A DNA stretch of 39,851 nt from JALZCH01 sp036400075 (GCA_036400075.1 DASWLV010000230.1:1-39851), one strand, 5' to 3'. Shown: positions 17,701-26,145, counted from the first letter of the stretch. Translations and numbers: made by a program. The notes: a model not told the origin generated them from the sequence alone.

Positions 17701-19173
17701 GGCGGCTCGAACGCGACTGCTCGCAACACGATTATCGCGGGCAATCGCAACAATTCAACCGTCCCGGATGTCAGAGGCGCGTTCACTTCAGGCGGTTTTA
17801 ACCTCGTCGGCAGCCCGGCGGGAAACAATTTTGTTGACGGCGTTAATAATGACAGAGTCGGAACGCTTTCCTCCCCGCTCAATCCACTTCTGGACGCGCT
17901 CGGAAACTATGGCGGCGCGACGCCGACTCATCGCCTGCAAACCAATTCTCCGGCGATTGACAAAGGCAACAGTTTTGGTTTCACGGATGACCAGCGCGGC
18001 TCGGTTCGCCCCTTTGACGTTTCATCCATTTCAAATGCCTCGGACGGCGCGGACATTGGGGCGTTTGAAGCACAGTTCGCTCCGGGCGCAGGCATCGCCG
18101 GAACAATGGTTTACGGGACGACACCGACCGGACAAAGGGCAAAATATGTAACTGGCGTCACCATCACGGCTTCCGGCGCAACCGTGGCTTCAACCGTCAC
18201 AAATTCAAACGGAGCTTATTCGCTCAGCAATTTAAATCCGGGCGGACAATACACCGTCATGCCGACGAAAACAGGCGACGCGAACGGCATCACTCCGTTT
18301 GACGCGACGCTCATCTTGCGCTGCGTGGCGGCAGATACGAACTGCGCGTTGACGCCGAATCAACGAATCGCCGCCGACACCAACAACAGCGACTCGATTA
18401 CGCCGTTCGATGCGGCGCAAATCTTGCGCTACGTCGCAACAAACGTTCAGACAAACGCGACCGGGCAAGTCGGTAACTGGAAGTTTGTTCCCGCTTCGCG
18501 CAGCTACAGCGCACTGAATGCCACGCTAACCGGAGAAAACTACGAAGGCATTTTAATCGGAGAGCTTAACGGCAGTTGGACGCCGCCCGCCGGCAATTCA
18601 GCCGCGAACGAAAATCCGGTTCAGGACGAGCTGATTTCAACCGACAATGATTTTGATTCAAACCGAACAAACGATTCAATTGAGCAGGAAACAGATGTTT
18701 CGCAAGCTGACCTACAGACCGTTCTGCCAATCAACGTTTTGGCAGATCGCAGAACAACGATTTCAATTCCGGTCTTCTTAAACAACCCGGAGGTCAAAAC
18801 AATCTCCGGCTACAGCTTTACCGTTCAATACGATCCGAAAGCGCTTCAGCCAATCTCCGAAGCTCCGTTCGATGCGGGCGGAACTTTGAGTCAAGGCAAT
18901 TTTTTAATCGTCGCAGACACGAAAACGCCGGGCAGAATCGGAATTGCGGCGAGCAAGAGCAGCGGCGCAGGCTCAATCTCCGCCGGGTCGAACATACTTG
19001 TTTACTTGCGCTTTGCCGTCATTGGCGAGCTGAGCGGGAAATTTGATTCAGCCGAGTTAACTTCTGCAAGCATTACGCTTGGCGAAGTCAATCTGGAGGA
19101 CGAACTGGGAAAACGAATTTTCACGGCAAATGCGCGAAAGGGCGGGAGATTTGTCCCCGCCCTTTCGTTTTAA
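14704..19173 (+). CDS. Giant secreted CSLREA/right-handed beta-helix protein with dockerin-like and cohesin-like modules
   Basis: A 1489-residue exported protein, with signal peptide at residues 1-28 (cleavage after AQA). Three consecutive units each start with a CSLREA domain (CSLREA near residues 49, 404 and 776), continue as parallel beta-helix repeats rich in 'STISGN', 'STVSNN' and 'STITDN', and end with the choice-of-anchor 'SPAID.G...DQRG..RP.D..' segment and DIGAFE or DVGSFE. Residues about 1130-1190 form a carboxypeptidase-regulatory-like fold. Residues about 1190-1246 hold two dockerin-like calcium loops (GDANGITPFDATLILRC and DTNNSDSITPFDAAQILRY). Residues about 1337-1465 are cohesin-like ('VFLNNPEVKTISGYSFTVQY'). 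AAGGGG is 10 nt before the ATG. It is likely an adhesin or surface polysaccharide-interacting protein; no catalytic site was recognised. Confidence 0.92.
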   Translation: MRIFLNLLTNRIFTICFCLAITVFTAQAATLTVTKTADTNDGACDSADCSLREAIAVAAPGDTIVFASPLFDTPQIITLSDDFAALTINKSLTLTGAGANLLTVRRAFQSALYRVFDVSGSGAQVFLNKMTVTGGRSGAGGGIYANGGVSLTVTDCVISANNGNRGAGIFVTADSNLTLARSTVSGNNANGFSGGGGIHNEGVLTVTNSTISGNRKTNETNNGGGIWTNNTTTITNSTITNNDAGGTNSAVGIYRSGGSVTIRGSIVAGNQNNASSPDVASPSGAFTSGGYNLIGSAPHDAGFTDGANNDQAGTLSSPLNPRLDSLANYGGKTPTHRLQTNSPAIDKGNSFGLTTDQREKLRPTDNPGTTNASDSADIGAFESEVFLTVTKVEDTNDGACNADCSLREAINIAGTGNVIEFSSLFNAPQIITLSDAAGFQGLIINKHLTINGKGANLLTVRRNPASSVNFRIFTVNGANVILNGMTVTGGKTAGSNARSGGIYSDPTSNLTINDCHITDNEITSVGSVKGGGISAQGGTLVINNSTVSNNRVISGSTTNSGGGIFTSLGTVTTIINSTFSGNTVTDATGFTSNLNGGGIFNGGVMTLMNSTVTDNGAVGAASASGIFNNSNLTIGSTIAAGNRNNSAAPDVADGTVVSQGFNLIGNVGSVSGFNQPSDQVGSSSALINPWLETLALNGGSTPTHALLAGSPAIDAGDALGNFTDQRGSPRPVDNPAAPPAPGGDNSDVGSFESGRFPALVVTKTEDTNDGECDEDCSLREAIAAASARGNEIVFSSLFDTPQTITLSDAAGFRELSISDKSLSIAGKGAQLLTVRRDPASSANFSIFNIRRVSAANLGMSLSGMKITGGFSATAAGGINVSSGALTLIACHVTSNSNGVGNGDAGGIAANSGASLTILNSTISNNTVLNNGAVNSAGGINFYGNQFIMTNSTVSGNVVSGNDGSGNSGGLLLSLVSGTVSNSTITDNQANGTNTASGVIGGSNATARNTIIAGNRNNSTVPDVRGAFTSGGFNLVGSPAGNNFVDGVNNDRVGTLSSPLNPLLDALGNYGGATPTHRLQTNSPAIDKGNSFGFTDDQRGSVRPFDVSSISNASDGADIGAFEAQFAPGAGIAGTMVYGTTPTGQRAKYVTGVTITASGATVASTVTNSNGAYSLSNLNPGGQYTVMPTKTGDANGITPFDATLILRCVAADTNCALTPNQRIAADTNNSDSITPFDAAQILRYVATNVQTNATGQVGNWKFVPASRSYSALNATLTGENYEGILIGELNGSWTPPAGNSAANENPVQDELISTDNDFDSNRTNDSIEQETDVSQADLQTVLPINVLADRRTTISIPVFLNNPEVKTISGYSFTVQYDPKALQPISEAPFDAGGTLSQGNFLIVADTKTPGRIGIAASKSSGAGSISAGSNILVYLRFAVIGELSGKFDSAELTSASITLGEVNLEDELGKRIFTANARKGGRFVPALSF
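19135..19170 (+). terminator. Intrinsic terminator overlapping the end of the CSLREA gene
   Basis: CGAAAGGGCGGG (19135-19146) pairs perfectly with CCCGCCCTTTCG (19156-19167) across a 9-nt loop, then TTTT. It lies within the last codons, and the stop TAA is at 19171-19173, so the terminator is embedded in coding sequence. The next gene is convergent. Confidence 0.8.
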
Positions 19174-19218
19174 AGTTAAATAAAGCTGCTTACAACTTGC
19201 TTTCGCAGGTTTGTTTTA

Positions 19219-22113
19219 TCAAATAAAAGCAAAATCGAATTGTTCCTGATGAACGGCGGCGTCGGCTGTCAAATCAACCGAGCCGAGATAATCTTCGATT
19301 TCCGTCAAAACGTCGCGCTCCGTCGTTCGCAAAGCTTTAGCGATTTCGGGATGAACGCGCAGAGTAACTTGTTTGTAATCATCCATTTGTTTTGAAAGTC
19401 GGCGCGACTGGTCAAGAATCTCATAAGCGACCGTTTGCGCCGATTTAATCAAACCAGCGCCCTGACAATAATGACACGGCGCGCACAGCGTGCGTTCGAG
19501 CGATTGTTTGACGCGCTTTCTGGTCATCACAATTAAGCCGAAATCGTTGAACGAGAGAACTTTCGTCGGAGATTTGTCGTTTTGCAGAGCTTCCTGCAGC
19601 AACTGCAAAACCTTTTGACGATTGCGCCGGTCTTCCATATCAATCAAGTCCAGCACGATAATTCCGCCCAAATCACGGAGCCGAACCTGACGGGCGATTT
19701 CTTCGACCGCTTCCATATTCGTTTTCGTGATCGTGTCTTCGAGACGATTCGCGCCTTTGCCGACGAATTTGCCGGTGTTAACGTCAATCGAAACGAGAGC
19801 TTCGGTTTGATTGATAACGAGATAGCCGCCGGATTTGAGCCAGACGCGCGGTTTGACGGCTTTGTCAATTTCTTCCTGTACGCCGTAATTTTCCATTATC
19901 GGCTCGTCGCGCGTGTAGAGCTTGACGCGGTTTGTCATTCTCGGAGCCATCCGGTTGATAAATTCGACAACGCGCTGAAATTCGGCTTCGTCGTCAACGC
20001 GAATCGCGGCGAAATCGTCGGAAAGCTGGTCGCGCAAAATCCGCTCGACCAAATCCAAATCCTGATGAACCATCGCCGGAGATTTCGTCCGCTCGGCAGA
20101 TTTGCGAACATCCGTCCAGGTTCTGACCAGATAACGCGCGTCCTCACGGAGATTTTGCTCGGAGATTCCGATGCCGGCGGTGCGAACGATAAAACCGCCG
20201 GAAGGCACGTCTTCCTCTTCGCGGATTTTTTGAATCAGAGTTCTGAGACGATTTCGCTCGCTGCCCGATTCGATTTTGCGCGACACGCCGACGTGTTCAA
20301 TGGTCGGCATATAAACCAAAAATCTGCCCGGCAGAGCGATGTGCGACGTAATTCGCGCGCCTTTTTTGGCAATCGGCTCTTTGGCGATTTGGACGAGAAT
20401 TTCCTGACCTTCGCGGAGCAAATCGGTGATTGTCGGCTGACGACGACCGCCGTCGCGCCCGCCTCTTTCACCTCTTTCACTTCTTTCGCCGCGCTCGCCT
20501 CTTTCGGGTCTTTCGGGTCTTTCGCCGCGTTCCTGACCTCCGCGCTGTCCGCCGCGCCGGTCGTCGCGCTTCGTTTGCGGCGGGCGTCCGTTGTCTTCAA
20601 CTGCCGTTTCGGCGACTTCGACGGTTTCAATTGCAGCTTCCGGGGCTTCGCCGGCGTCCTCATTTCCGTCTTGCGCCGCGCCGTTTTGTCCGCCGTGCGG
20701 CGGGCGATTGCCGCGCGGCGCGCCTCGACGACCGCGCCCGCCGCGACGGACAGCCATTTCCGAACGAAATGAGCCAATGTCATCAACGCTTGCGTCCGCA
20801 TTGTCGTAATTTGCGGTCATTGCGTCCGAAGGCGAGCCGGAATCCGCGTTTCCGCGTTCATCCTGAACCGTGTTTTCCGTATTTGAATCTGTTCTTTCAT
20901 TGCGCGAAACATTCTCGACGTTTGATTTTCCGCCTGTTTCACCGCGCGAATCTTCGGTTGATTCGACGTTTGCGCCGTCGTTCGGGTCGTTTCTCGGATT
21001 TTCCGTCTGCATTTTTGCCTCGTTGTTTTTGCGGTTTCTGCCGCCTCGCCCGCCCCGGCGCGAAGATTGTTTGGTTTCGGTCGCAGTGCTTTCGGAGGCT
21101 TGCGGCTGGTCATCGGTCGCCGGAGCGGCGGCGTTCTTTTTCCCGCCGCGTTTTCCGCCGCGCCCGCCGCCCGTTTCTTTTTGGGTTTCTACTGCGGGCG
21201 CAGGAATTTCTACGGTTGCGGGCGTTGCGGCTTCGACGGTTTCCGGCGCGGCTGGTTGTTTATTGCCTCCGCGTTTTCCGCGACCGCGTTTGCCTTTTTC
21301 CTGCGGCGCGGCGGCTTCGGGCGCAGCCGGTTCTTCATCGTCCGCGATGCGCTCGAAACCGCCGTTTCCGGTTTCGAGACGAAGCGAGCCGACAGCCATC
21401 GGCGGCGTCGGTTCGATTTCAAATTCGGCTGCGCGGACGTGATCTGTAATGCGCTCCTGAATTCTGGCTTCTTTGAACAAATCGCCTTCGGTTTCATCGT
21501 CAACAATTCGCTCGAAACCGAATTCTCCCGAAACGAACGGCGTCGCTTCTTCAATTTCTTTGATCGGTTTAAGCTGAATATTTTTCGGCGCGGCGATTTC
21601 GATAAAGCTCGAATCGCTTTCCTCAATTTCGTCTTCAACCGAGACAAATTCGTCTTCCGCCAAATCTTCGGACAAAAATTCTTCCGGCAGTTCGGGCAAC
21701 TCTTCGATTTCCGGTTCTTCAATTGCAGCGGCGGCAATCGGTTCGGCGCGTTCCTGCGCGGCTTCCATTTGCCGTTCGCGTTCGAGACGGGCTTTTTGGA
21801 CGCGCTCGGCGGCGGCTTTCGCCGCGTCGGTCGATTCGCCTTTTTTGGTTTTTTCCATCACGATGCGCTCGAATTCTTCTTCTTCGTCGAAGAAATCCGA
21901 GACATACAAAAACGCATCGCGTTCGAGTCCGATGTCAACGAAAGCGGACTGCATTCCGGGCAGCACGCGCATCACGCGACCTTTGTAGAGATTACCGACG
22001 ACGCCGGAATTTTCCTCGCCGCGCTCAATATAAAATTCCGTCACTTTGCCATCTTCGAGGATGGCAATCTTTTTTTCGCGTCCGTTGACGCTGACAATCA
22101 TTTCTTTCGCCAT
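19219..22113 (-). CDS. rng: Ribonuclease E/G family endoribonuclease with a very large low-complexity insertion in the S1 region
   Basis: An RNA decay and processing endonuclease of 964 residues. The N-terminus 'MIVSVNGREKKIAILEDGKV' and the S1 part 'NLYKGRVMRVLPGMQSAFVD' match RNase E/G. After 'FLYVSDFFDEE' (residue ~75) the S1 fold is interrupted until 'DLLREGQEILVQIAKEP' (~565). In E. coli RNase E only about 16 residues lie between these points. The insertion is acidic first, then rich in RGGRGG, Pro/Ala and Glu/Arg repeats (ERGERPERPERGERGERSER). The catalytic domain follows: metal-ligand Asp in 'SIDVNTGKFVGKG' (~777) and 'IVLDLIDMED', then the zinc-link Cys pair in 'CAPCHYCQGAG'. The C-terminus is short. 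Long antisense frames over the Arg/Gly-rich part are composition artefacts. Confidence 0.93.
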   Translation of the reverse strand: MAKEMIVSVNGREKKIAILEDGKVTEFYIERGEENSGVVGNLYKGRVMRVLPGMQSAFVDIGLERDAFLYVSDFFDEEEEFERIVMEKTKKGESTDAAKAAAERVQKARLERERQMEAAQERAEPIAAAAIEEPEIEELPELPEEFLSEDLAEDEFVSVEDEIEESDSSFIEIAAPKNIQLKPIKEIEEATPFVSGEFGFERIVDDETEGDLFKEARIQERITDHVRAAEFEIEPTPPMAVGSLRLETGNGGFERIADDEEPAAPEAAAPQEKGKRGRGKRGGNKQPAAPETVEAATPATVEIPAPAVETQKETGGGRGGKRGGKKNAAAPATDDQPQASESTATETKQSSRRGGRGGRNRKNNEAKMQTENPRNDPNDGANVESTEDSRGETGGKSNVENVSRNERTDSNTENTVQDERGNADSGSPSDAMTANYDNADASVDDIGSFRSEMAVRRGGRGRRGAPRGNRPPHGGQNGAAQDGNEDAGEAPEAAIETVEVAETAVEDNGRPPQTKRDDRRGGQRGGQERGERPERPERGERGERSERGERGGRDGGRRQPTITDLLREGQEILVQIAKEPIAKKGARITSHIALPGRFLVYMPTIEHVGVSRKIESGSERNRLRTLIQKIREEEDVPSGGFIVRTAGIGISEQNLREDARYLVRTWTDVRKSAERTKSPAMVHQDLDLVERILRDQLSDDFAAIRVDDEAEFQRVVEFINRMAPRMTNRVKLYTRDEPIMENYGVQEEIDKAVKPRVWLKSGGYLVINQTEALVSIDVNTGKFVGKGANRLEDTITKTNMEAVEEIARQVRLRDLGGIIVLDLIDMEDRRNRQKVLQLLQEALQNDKSPTKVLSFNDFGLIVMTRKRVKQSLERTLCAPCHYCQGAGLIKSAQTVAYEILDQSRRLSKQMDDYKQVTLRVHPEIAKALRTTERDVLTEIEDYLGSVDLTADAAVHQEQFDFAFI

Positions 22114-22668
22114 AAATTGGGCTTTTTCCCTTGATTTTATTTAAAATATGAAGTTTTTGCGGAAGATACGCGCTGAAATGGCGGAAAGAGCGAGCGGATA
22201 AACTTTGCGCTTGAGAGCTGCAATTTTCTAAATTCGGACGAACAAAAAATTCCTCAGAATTTTGGTCGTCGAGCAAGAGTTGATTCAAGCTAAAATCTTT
22301 TCGCCGTCAAAATCGGGGAGCGCCCTCGTTTTTAAAATTTAAAATGCGCTCTAAACCCGTTTTCGTTTCTTCGTTCTTCGTCGCCAAAACGATTCGCGCG
22401 CTAAAAGCGGCAATTTTTGCCGCTCGAAAAATGCGCGTCGCTTGTGCAAAAATCTTTCGCAAAACTTCTGTTATTCGGCTTCGAGTGAGAATGCATTAAA
22501 AAAAACGCCACAGCCAAAGCCAACCTGCCAAGTATAAACGACTTTTTCGCAGATAGGAAACCAAAAATGAAAAACGCTCGTAAAACCATCGGAATTTTTT
22601 GTCACAAATCTTTCCAGAGCGGTGTTTATTAATCGAGCGTCAACAACTCCTTTTCTTTGGATTAAATT
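22114..22668. other. 555-bp divergent intergenic region between the RNase E/G gene and the DUF5916 gene
   Basis: I found no credible gene here. It contains an 8-bp perfect hairpin, AGCGGCAA/TTGCCGCT (22406-22424), with no T-run on the plus strand. The AT-rich stretch next to the RNase E/G start could be a long 5' UTR. RNase E genes elsewhere are autoregulated through long leaders, so this length is noteworthy, but no specific element was identified. Confidence 0.5.
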
Positions 22669-25251
22669 ATGAAAACATTTTTGCTGCTATCCCTTTTTGC
22701 ATTTTCGGGCGTTTTTAGCTCTTTTGCGCAAACACTTCCTCTACAACCGACAGCGCCTTCACCGGCTCCGACAGTCAACGCCAAAACGGTTGCATCTCCT
22801 GATGCAGCGCCTGTTGCGTCGCCTCCGGTTGAAGCGACCGGCTCGAAAAGCTCCGTCCAGGCTGAAAAACCCTTTCAGCCGACAGAGCCGTCATCGCGCT
22901 ATGTGAAAAAAGATGCGGCAGTGCAAATTCCGCGACTTGATTCACCGCCCGTGATTGACGGAAAACTCGATGATTCGGTTTGGCAGCAGGCGGCTCTGTT
23001 CGGAGATTTCGTCCAAACTCAGCCCGGCGATAACGTCAAGCCGACTCATCCGACAGAGTTTATGATGGGCTATGATTCAAAGAATCTTTATTTAGCTTTT
23101 CGCATTATTCAGGACAAAGACAAAGTCCGAGCGACTGTTGCCAGACGAGACAATATTTTTAACGACGATTACGTCTTGGTTCATCTCGATACTTTTAACG
23201 ATCAGCGTCAGGCTTATCTGTTGTTTTTCAGCCCGCTCGGTATTCAAGCCGATGGAACTTTCACGGAAGGTCGCGGAGAAGATTACAGTCTCGATATTGT
23301 GATGGAATCGAAAGGCGTTTTGACCGAAGACGGTTTTACCATCGAAGTCGCTATTCCGTTTAAATCTCTGCGTTATGAAGCCGGTAAAAACAAACAATGG
23401 GGACTTCACATCAATCGAAGAGTTAAATACAACAACAACGAATACAATTCGTGGATGCCGACAAATCGGAGTATTTCGGGATGGTTAAATCAAGCCGGTC
23501 GAATTACAGGTCTGGAAGGAATCGAAACGACTCGTCAATTGGAAATCAATCCCAGCCTTACTCTTTCTGAATCAGGCAGACGCACGATCCATACTTTCGA
23601 CGGCAATCCGAACGGGCGTTATATCAATGAAGGACTCAGAGGCGAATTCGGAATGACTGCCAAATTCAGCTTAACGCCGACGATTACGCTTGATTTTGCT
23701 TACAACCCGGATTTCGCGCAGGTCGAGGCAGACGCGCCGGTTTCGACTGCCAATCAGCGTTTTCCGATTTTCTTTCAGGAAAAACGTCCGTTCTTTCTGG
23801 AAAGAATTGATATTTTTCAATCACCGATGAACGTCGTTAACACCAGAGCTATTGTTGACCCTGACGTTGCGGCGAAACTAACGGGCAGACGCGGGAAGAA
23901 TACTTTCGGATTGATGTACGCTTCGGATAACGCGCCGGGAAATTATTCAAAAGACGAGCGCGTAAGTCTGCTTAATTACCGGGATCGCTGTCATCTTAAT
24001 CCAAACGTAGATCGAATTTGCGGAATCGAGCGTTTTGTTGACGAAAACGCTCAAATCGGAGTTTTGCGCGTTAAACGAGACATCGGCAGACAGCATAATT
24101 TGGGATTTTTCGCGACGACTTACAATTTCGTTGACCGGCATAATAATGTCGTCGGAGTTGACGGTCGCTTTAATTTGAGCGAAAAAATCGTAACGGATTT
24201 TCAAGTCATCGGAACGAATACGCGCGGCAGATTTTACGACGCCGATCTTAATCAAAACAATTATCGCACCGGAAACGGAATTGGTTACAGAGCTTATCTT
24301 TCGCGTTCGGACAGAAATTTGAATATGAATTTCCTGATGACGGGCAGAAGCAGAGAGTATCGCGCCGATGTCGGATTTACGAATCGGGTTGATACGAATT
24401 ACGCCGGCTCGTTTATTCAATATCAAACCGACCGCGACGCAAAGAAAAGCATTATTTATAAACGTCTTTTTAACGAAAGCAACGTCAGCTACGATTGGCG
24501 CGGGCGCAGCCAGTTAGTAAGATCAAACACTCAGGGAATGCTCGCCTTTCAACGCCAGACTTATGTCGGCGGCGGTTTTGAATTAGGTTACGAGCGCGTT
24601 TTTGAACACGAATTCGGTCGCAAGCGTACCGCGACCAGAACCGGCGCGTTTTACGGACCCGACTCGGAACGTTCGGCTCATCGCGGCGAAATTTACGGAT
24701 TCATCGAAACGTCTCCGATCAAACAAATATTTTTCTTAGGGGTTTTAAGCTACCAGAAGGGCGTTATGGATTACGATTTCGGCGCTGGACGGAAGTATCC
24801 GCGCGTCAGCCCGGCGGCTTTGCTGCTCGGACAAGATGCGCCGTACGATCCGGGCGCGGGCGATATGCTTTATATCGAATCTTCGCTGCGCTACCAGCCG
24901 ACAGCCGCTTTGCAGGCTCAGCTCAATTACAATCGTCGCCGCTTAACGCGCGACGATACGGGCAGAATCGCTTTTGACGATCACATTGTCAGTTTGCGCT
25001 CGACATATCAATTTACGCGCGACATATTTGCACGTCTGCGGCTCGATTATTCAAACATTTCGACGCGACTTCGCCCGCAGCTTGTTTTGGGCTGGACGCC
25101 GAGTCCCGGAACAGCCATTTACGCCGGTTATAATGACAACATCAATTACAACGGCTTTAATCCCTACACCGGAGTTTATAAAACCGGTTTGAGCGGCAAC
25201 GAACGCACGTTTTTTATCAAAGCGTCGTATCTTTTCCGCAAGAGCTTTTAG
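22669..25251 (+). CDS. DUF5916 outer-membrane barrel protein with N-terminal CBM9-like domain
   Basis: An 860-residue exported protein, with signal peptide at residues 1-21 (ending SSFAQ) and a Pro/Ala-rich linker to ~80. The carbohydrate-binding family 9-like domain begins at 'IPRLDSPPVIDGKLDDSVW' and continues through 'LYLAFRI.....VRATVARRDNIFNDD' and 'FTIEVAIPFKSLRY'. From about residue 300 the DUF5916 region has 'DFAYNPDFAQVEADAPV' and 'FPIFFQEKRPFFLE', then alternating aromatic beta strands ending in a C-terminal Phe (FRKSF), typical of outer-membrane beta-barrels. It probably sits in the outer membrane and binds glycans or other extracellular ligands; the substrate is unknown. The next gene starts 27 nt downstream and is probably cotranscribed. 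Confidence 0.9.
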   Translation: MKTFLLLSLFAFSGVFSSFAQTLPLQPTAPSPAPTVNAKTVASPDAAPVASPPVEATGSKSSVQAEKPFQPTEPSSRYVKKDAAVQIPRLDSPPVIDGKLDDSVWQQAALFGDFVQTQPGDNVKPTHPTEFMMGYDSKNLYLAFRIIQDKDKVRATVARRDNIFNDDYVLVHLDTFNDQRQAYLLFFSPLGIQADGTFTEGRGEDYSLDIVMESKGVLTEDGFTIEVAIPFKSLRYEAGKNKQWGLHINRRVKYNNNEYNSWMPTNRSISGWLNQAGRITGLEGIETTRQLEINPSLTLSESGRRTIHTFDGNPNGRYINEGLRGEFGMTAKFSLTPTITLDFAYNPDFAQVEADAPVSTANQRFPIFFQEKRPFFLERIDIFQSPMNVVNTRAIVDPDVAAKLTGRRGKNTFGLMYASDNAPGNYSKDERVSLLNYRDRCHLNPNVDRICGIERFVDENAQIGVLRVKRDIGRQHNLGFFATTYNFVDRHNNVVGVDGRFNLSEKIVTDFQVIGTNTRGRFYDADLNQNNYRTGNGIGYRAYLSRSDRNLNMNFLMTGRSREYRADVGFTNRVDTNYAGSFIQYQTDRDAKKSIIYKRLFNESNVSYDWRGRSQLVRSNTQGMLAFQRQTYVGGGFELGYERVFEHEFGRKRTATRTGAFYGPDSERSAHRGEIYGFIETSPIKQIFFLGVLSYQKGVMDYDFGAGRKYPRVSPAALLLGQDAPYDPGAGDMLYIESSLRYQPTAALQAQLNYNRRRLTRDDTGRIAFDDHIVSLRSTYQFTRDIFARLRLDYSNISTRLRPQLVLGWTPSPGTAIYAGYNDNINYNGFNPYTGVYKTGLSGNERTFFIKASYLFRKSF

Positions 25252-25278
25252 AATCGAAGACAAATTAAAAGAGGAAAA

Positions 25279-25725
25279 ATGAAAAAACTATTAGCCTTAT
25301 TTTTATTTTCGCTGGCGTTTTCGTTTACGGCGAGCGCTCAATCAAAAGACGATAAAGAAGCCGTCAGACAAGCGGCTCTTGATTACGTCGAATCGGTTTA
25401 CGAAGTTAATCCAGCGAGAGCCGAGCGCAGCATTCATCCCGATTTAACCAAACGCGGCTTTTTTCTGAAACAGGGAGAAACCGCTTACACGCCGCACACG
25501 ATGACTTTTACGCAATTTGTGGAATTGGCGAAAAATTACAACAAAAACAACCGGGTGCCGAAAGACGCTCCGAAAGAAGTCGTCGTTTACGAGGTTTCAG
25601 ATCAAACTGCGAGCGCGAAAGTAACCGCCGTTTGGGGAATTGATTATCTGCATCTCGCCAAGTACGACGGGAAATGGAAAATCATCAATATTCTCTGGCA
25701 AAGCCCGCCCAAAACAGCCAAATAA
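25279..25725 (+). CDS. Exported NTF2-like protein (putative lumazine-binding family)
   Basis: 148 residues with a clear signal peptide (MKKLLALFLFSLAFSFTASA-Q). A cone-shaped NTF2-like fold follows: helix 'KEAVRQAALDYVESVYEVNP', then 'RAERSIHPDLTKRGFF', and C-terminal strands 'ASAKVTAVWGIDYLHLAKYDGKW' and 'IINILWQSPP'. This is the pattern of the Lumazine_bd_2/SnoaL-like family, whose members are mostly of unknown function. GAGGAAAA lies directly upstream of the ATG. It follows the DUF5916 gene closely on the same strand and ends before a terminator, so the two form a transcription unit. Confidence 0.85.
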   Translation: MKKLLALFLFSLAFSFTASAQSKDDKEAVRQAALDYVESVYEVNPARAERSIHPDLTKRGFFLKQGETAYTPHTMTFTQFVELAKNYNKNNRVPKDAPKEVVVYEVSDQTASAKVTAVWGIDYLHLAKYDGKWKIINILWQSPPKTAK

Positions 25726-25761
25726 CGTAAATACAAAATAAACCGGAATTATGATTAAAAA

Positions 25762-25790
25762 GCGGCAAACAAAATAGTTTGCCGCCTTTT
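25762..25790 (+). terminator. Intrinsic terminator after the NTF2-like gene
   Basis: GCGGCAAA (25762-25769) pairs with TTTGCCGC (25778-25785), followed by CTTTTCTTATTT. An AAAA tract precedes the stem. Confidence 0.85.
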
Positions 25791-25828
25791 CTTATTTAAT
25801 AATCGAAAAGTCAGGGATTTTACAGCAA

Positions 25829-25975
25829 GTCAGAACCGGGAGCGGTAGTGACCGGGTAAATTGAAGGGAAAAGTAAAAAGTAAAAAGGCAAAAACCGCGT
25901 AAATTGTTTTGCCTTTTTACTTTTGACTTTTCCCTTTGCGAAGCAAACCCGGTCGCTACCGCTCCCGGTTCTGAC
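25829..25975. repeat. 147-bp nested inverted repeat (MITE/REP-like element)
   Basis: The outer 29-nt arms (25829-25857 and 25947-25975) match with one mismatch and contain CCGGGAGCGGTAG. The inner 30-nt arms (25864-25893 and 25907-25936) also match with one mismatch and are made of AAAAGTA-type heptamers. The whole element can fold into one long hairpin. It encodes no transposase. It resembles the non-autonomous palindromic repeats common in Acidobacteria; copy number in the genome is not known here. Confidence 0.85.
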
Positions 25976-26145
25976 ACGGACGAGCAATATTTATTTTTTC
26001 GTTTTTTGCGTCATTTACACTCTGTGACGTTGAAGTAACATTAAAAACGTATTATTTTTAAGCCAAGATGATTTGATGTCTTCACTGGTTTTCAAACTAA
26101 TTGAAATCCGAAGAAAAAGAACTCCCATCAAAGAGGTAAAAACAA
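25976..26145. other. Upstream region of the 2-oxoacid oxidoreductase operon
   Basis: An AT-rich stretch. A candidate promoter is TTTACA (26014-26019), a 16-nt spacer and TAACAT (26036-26041), which would give a leader of about 100 nt before the GTG at 26146. The match is modest and no operator or riboswitch was recognised. Confidence 0.35.

Noticed and set aside
19582..22134. Several long plus-strand frames (up to almost 400 codons) opposite the RNase E/G gene
   Set aside because: They are antisense shadows of an Arg/Gly/Glu-rich coding region whose codon bias leaves the other frames open. Their translations are Arg/Phe-rich without motifs, while the minus strand has clear RNase E/G motifs.
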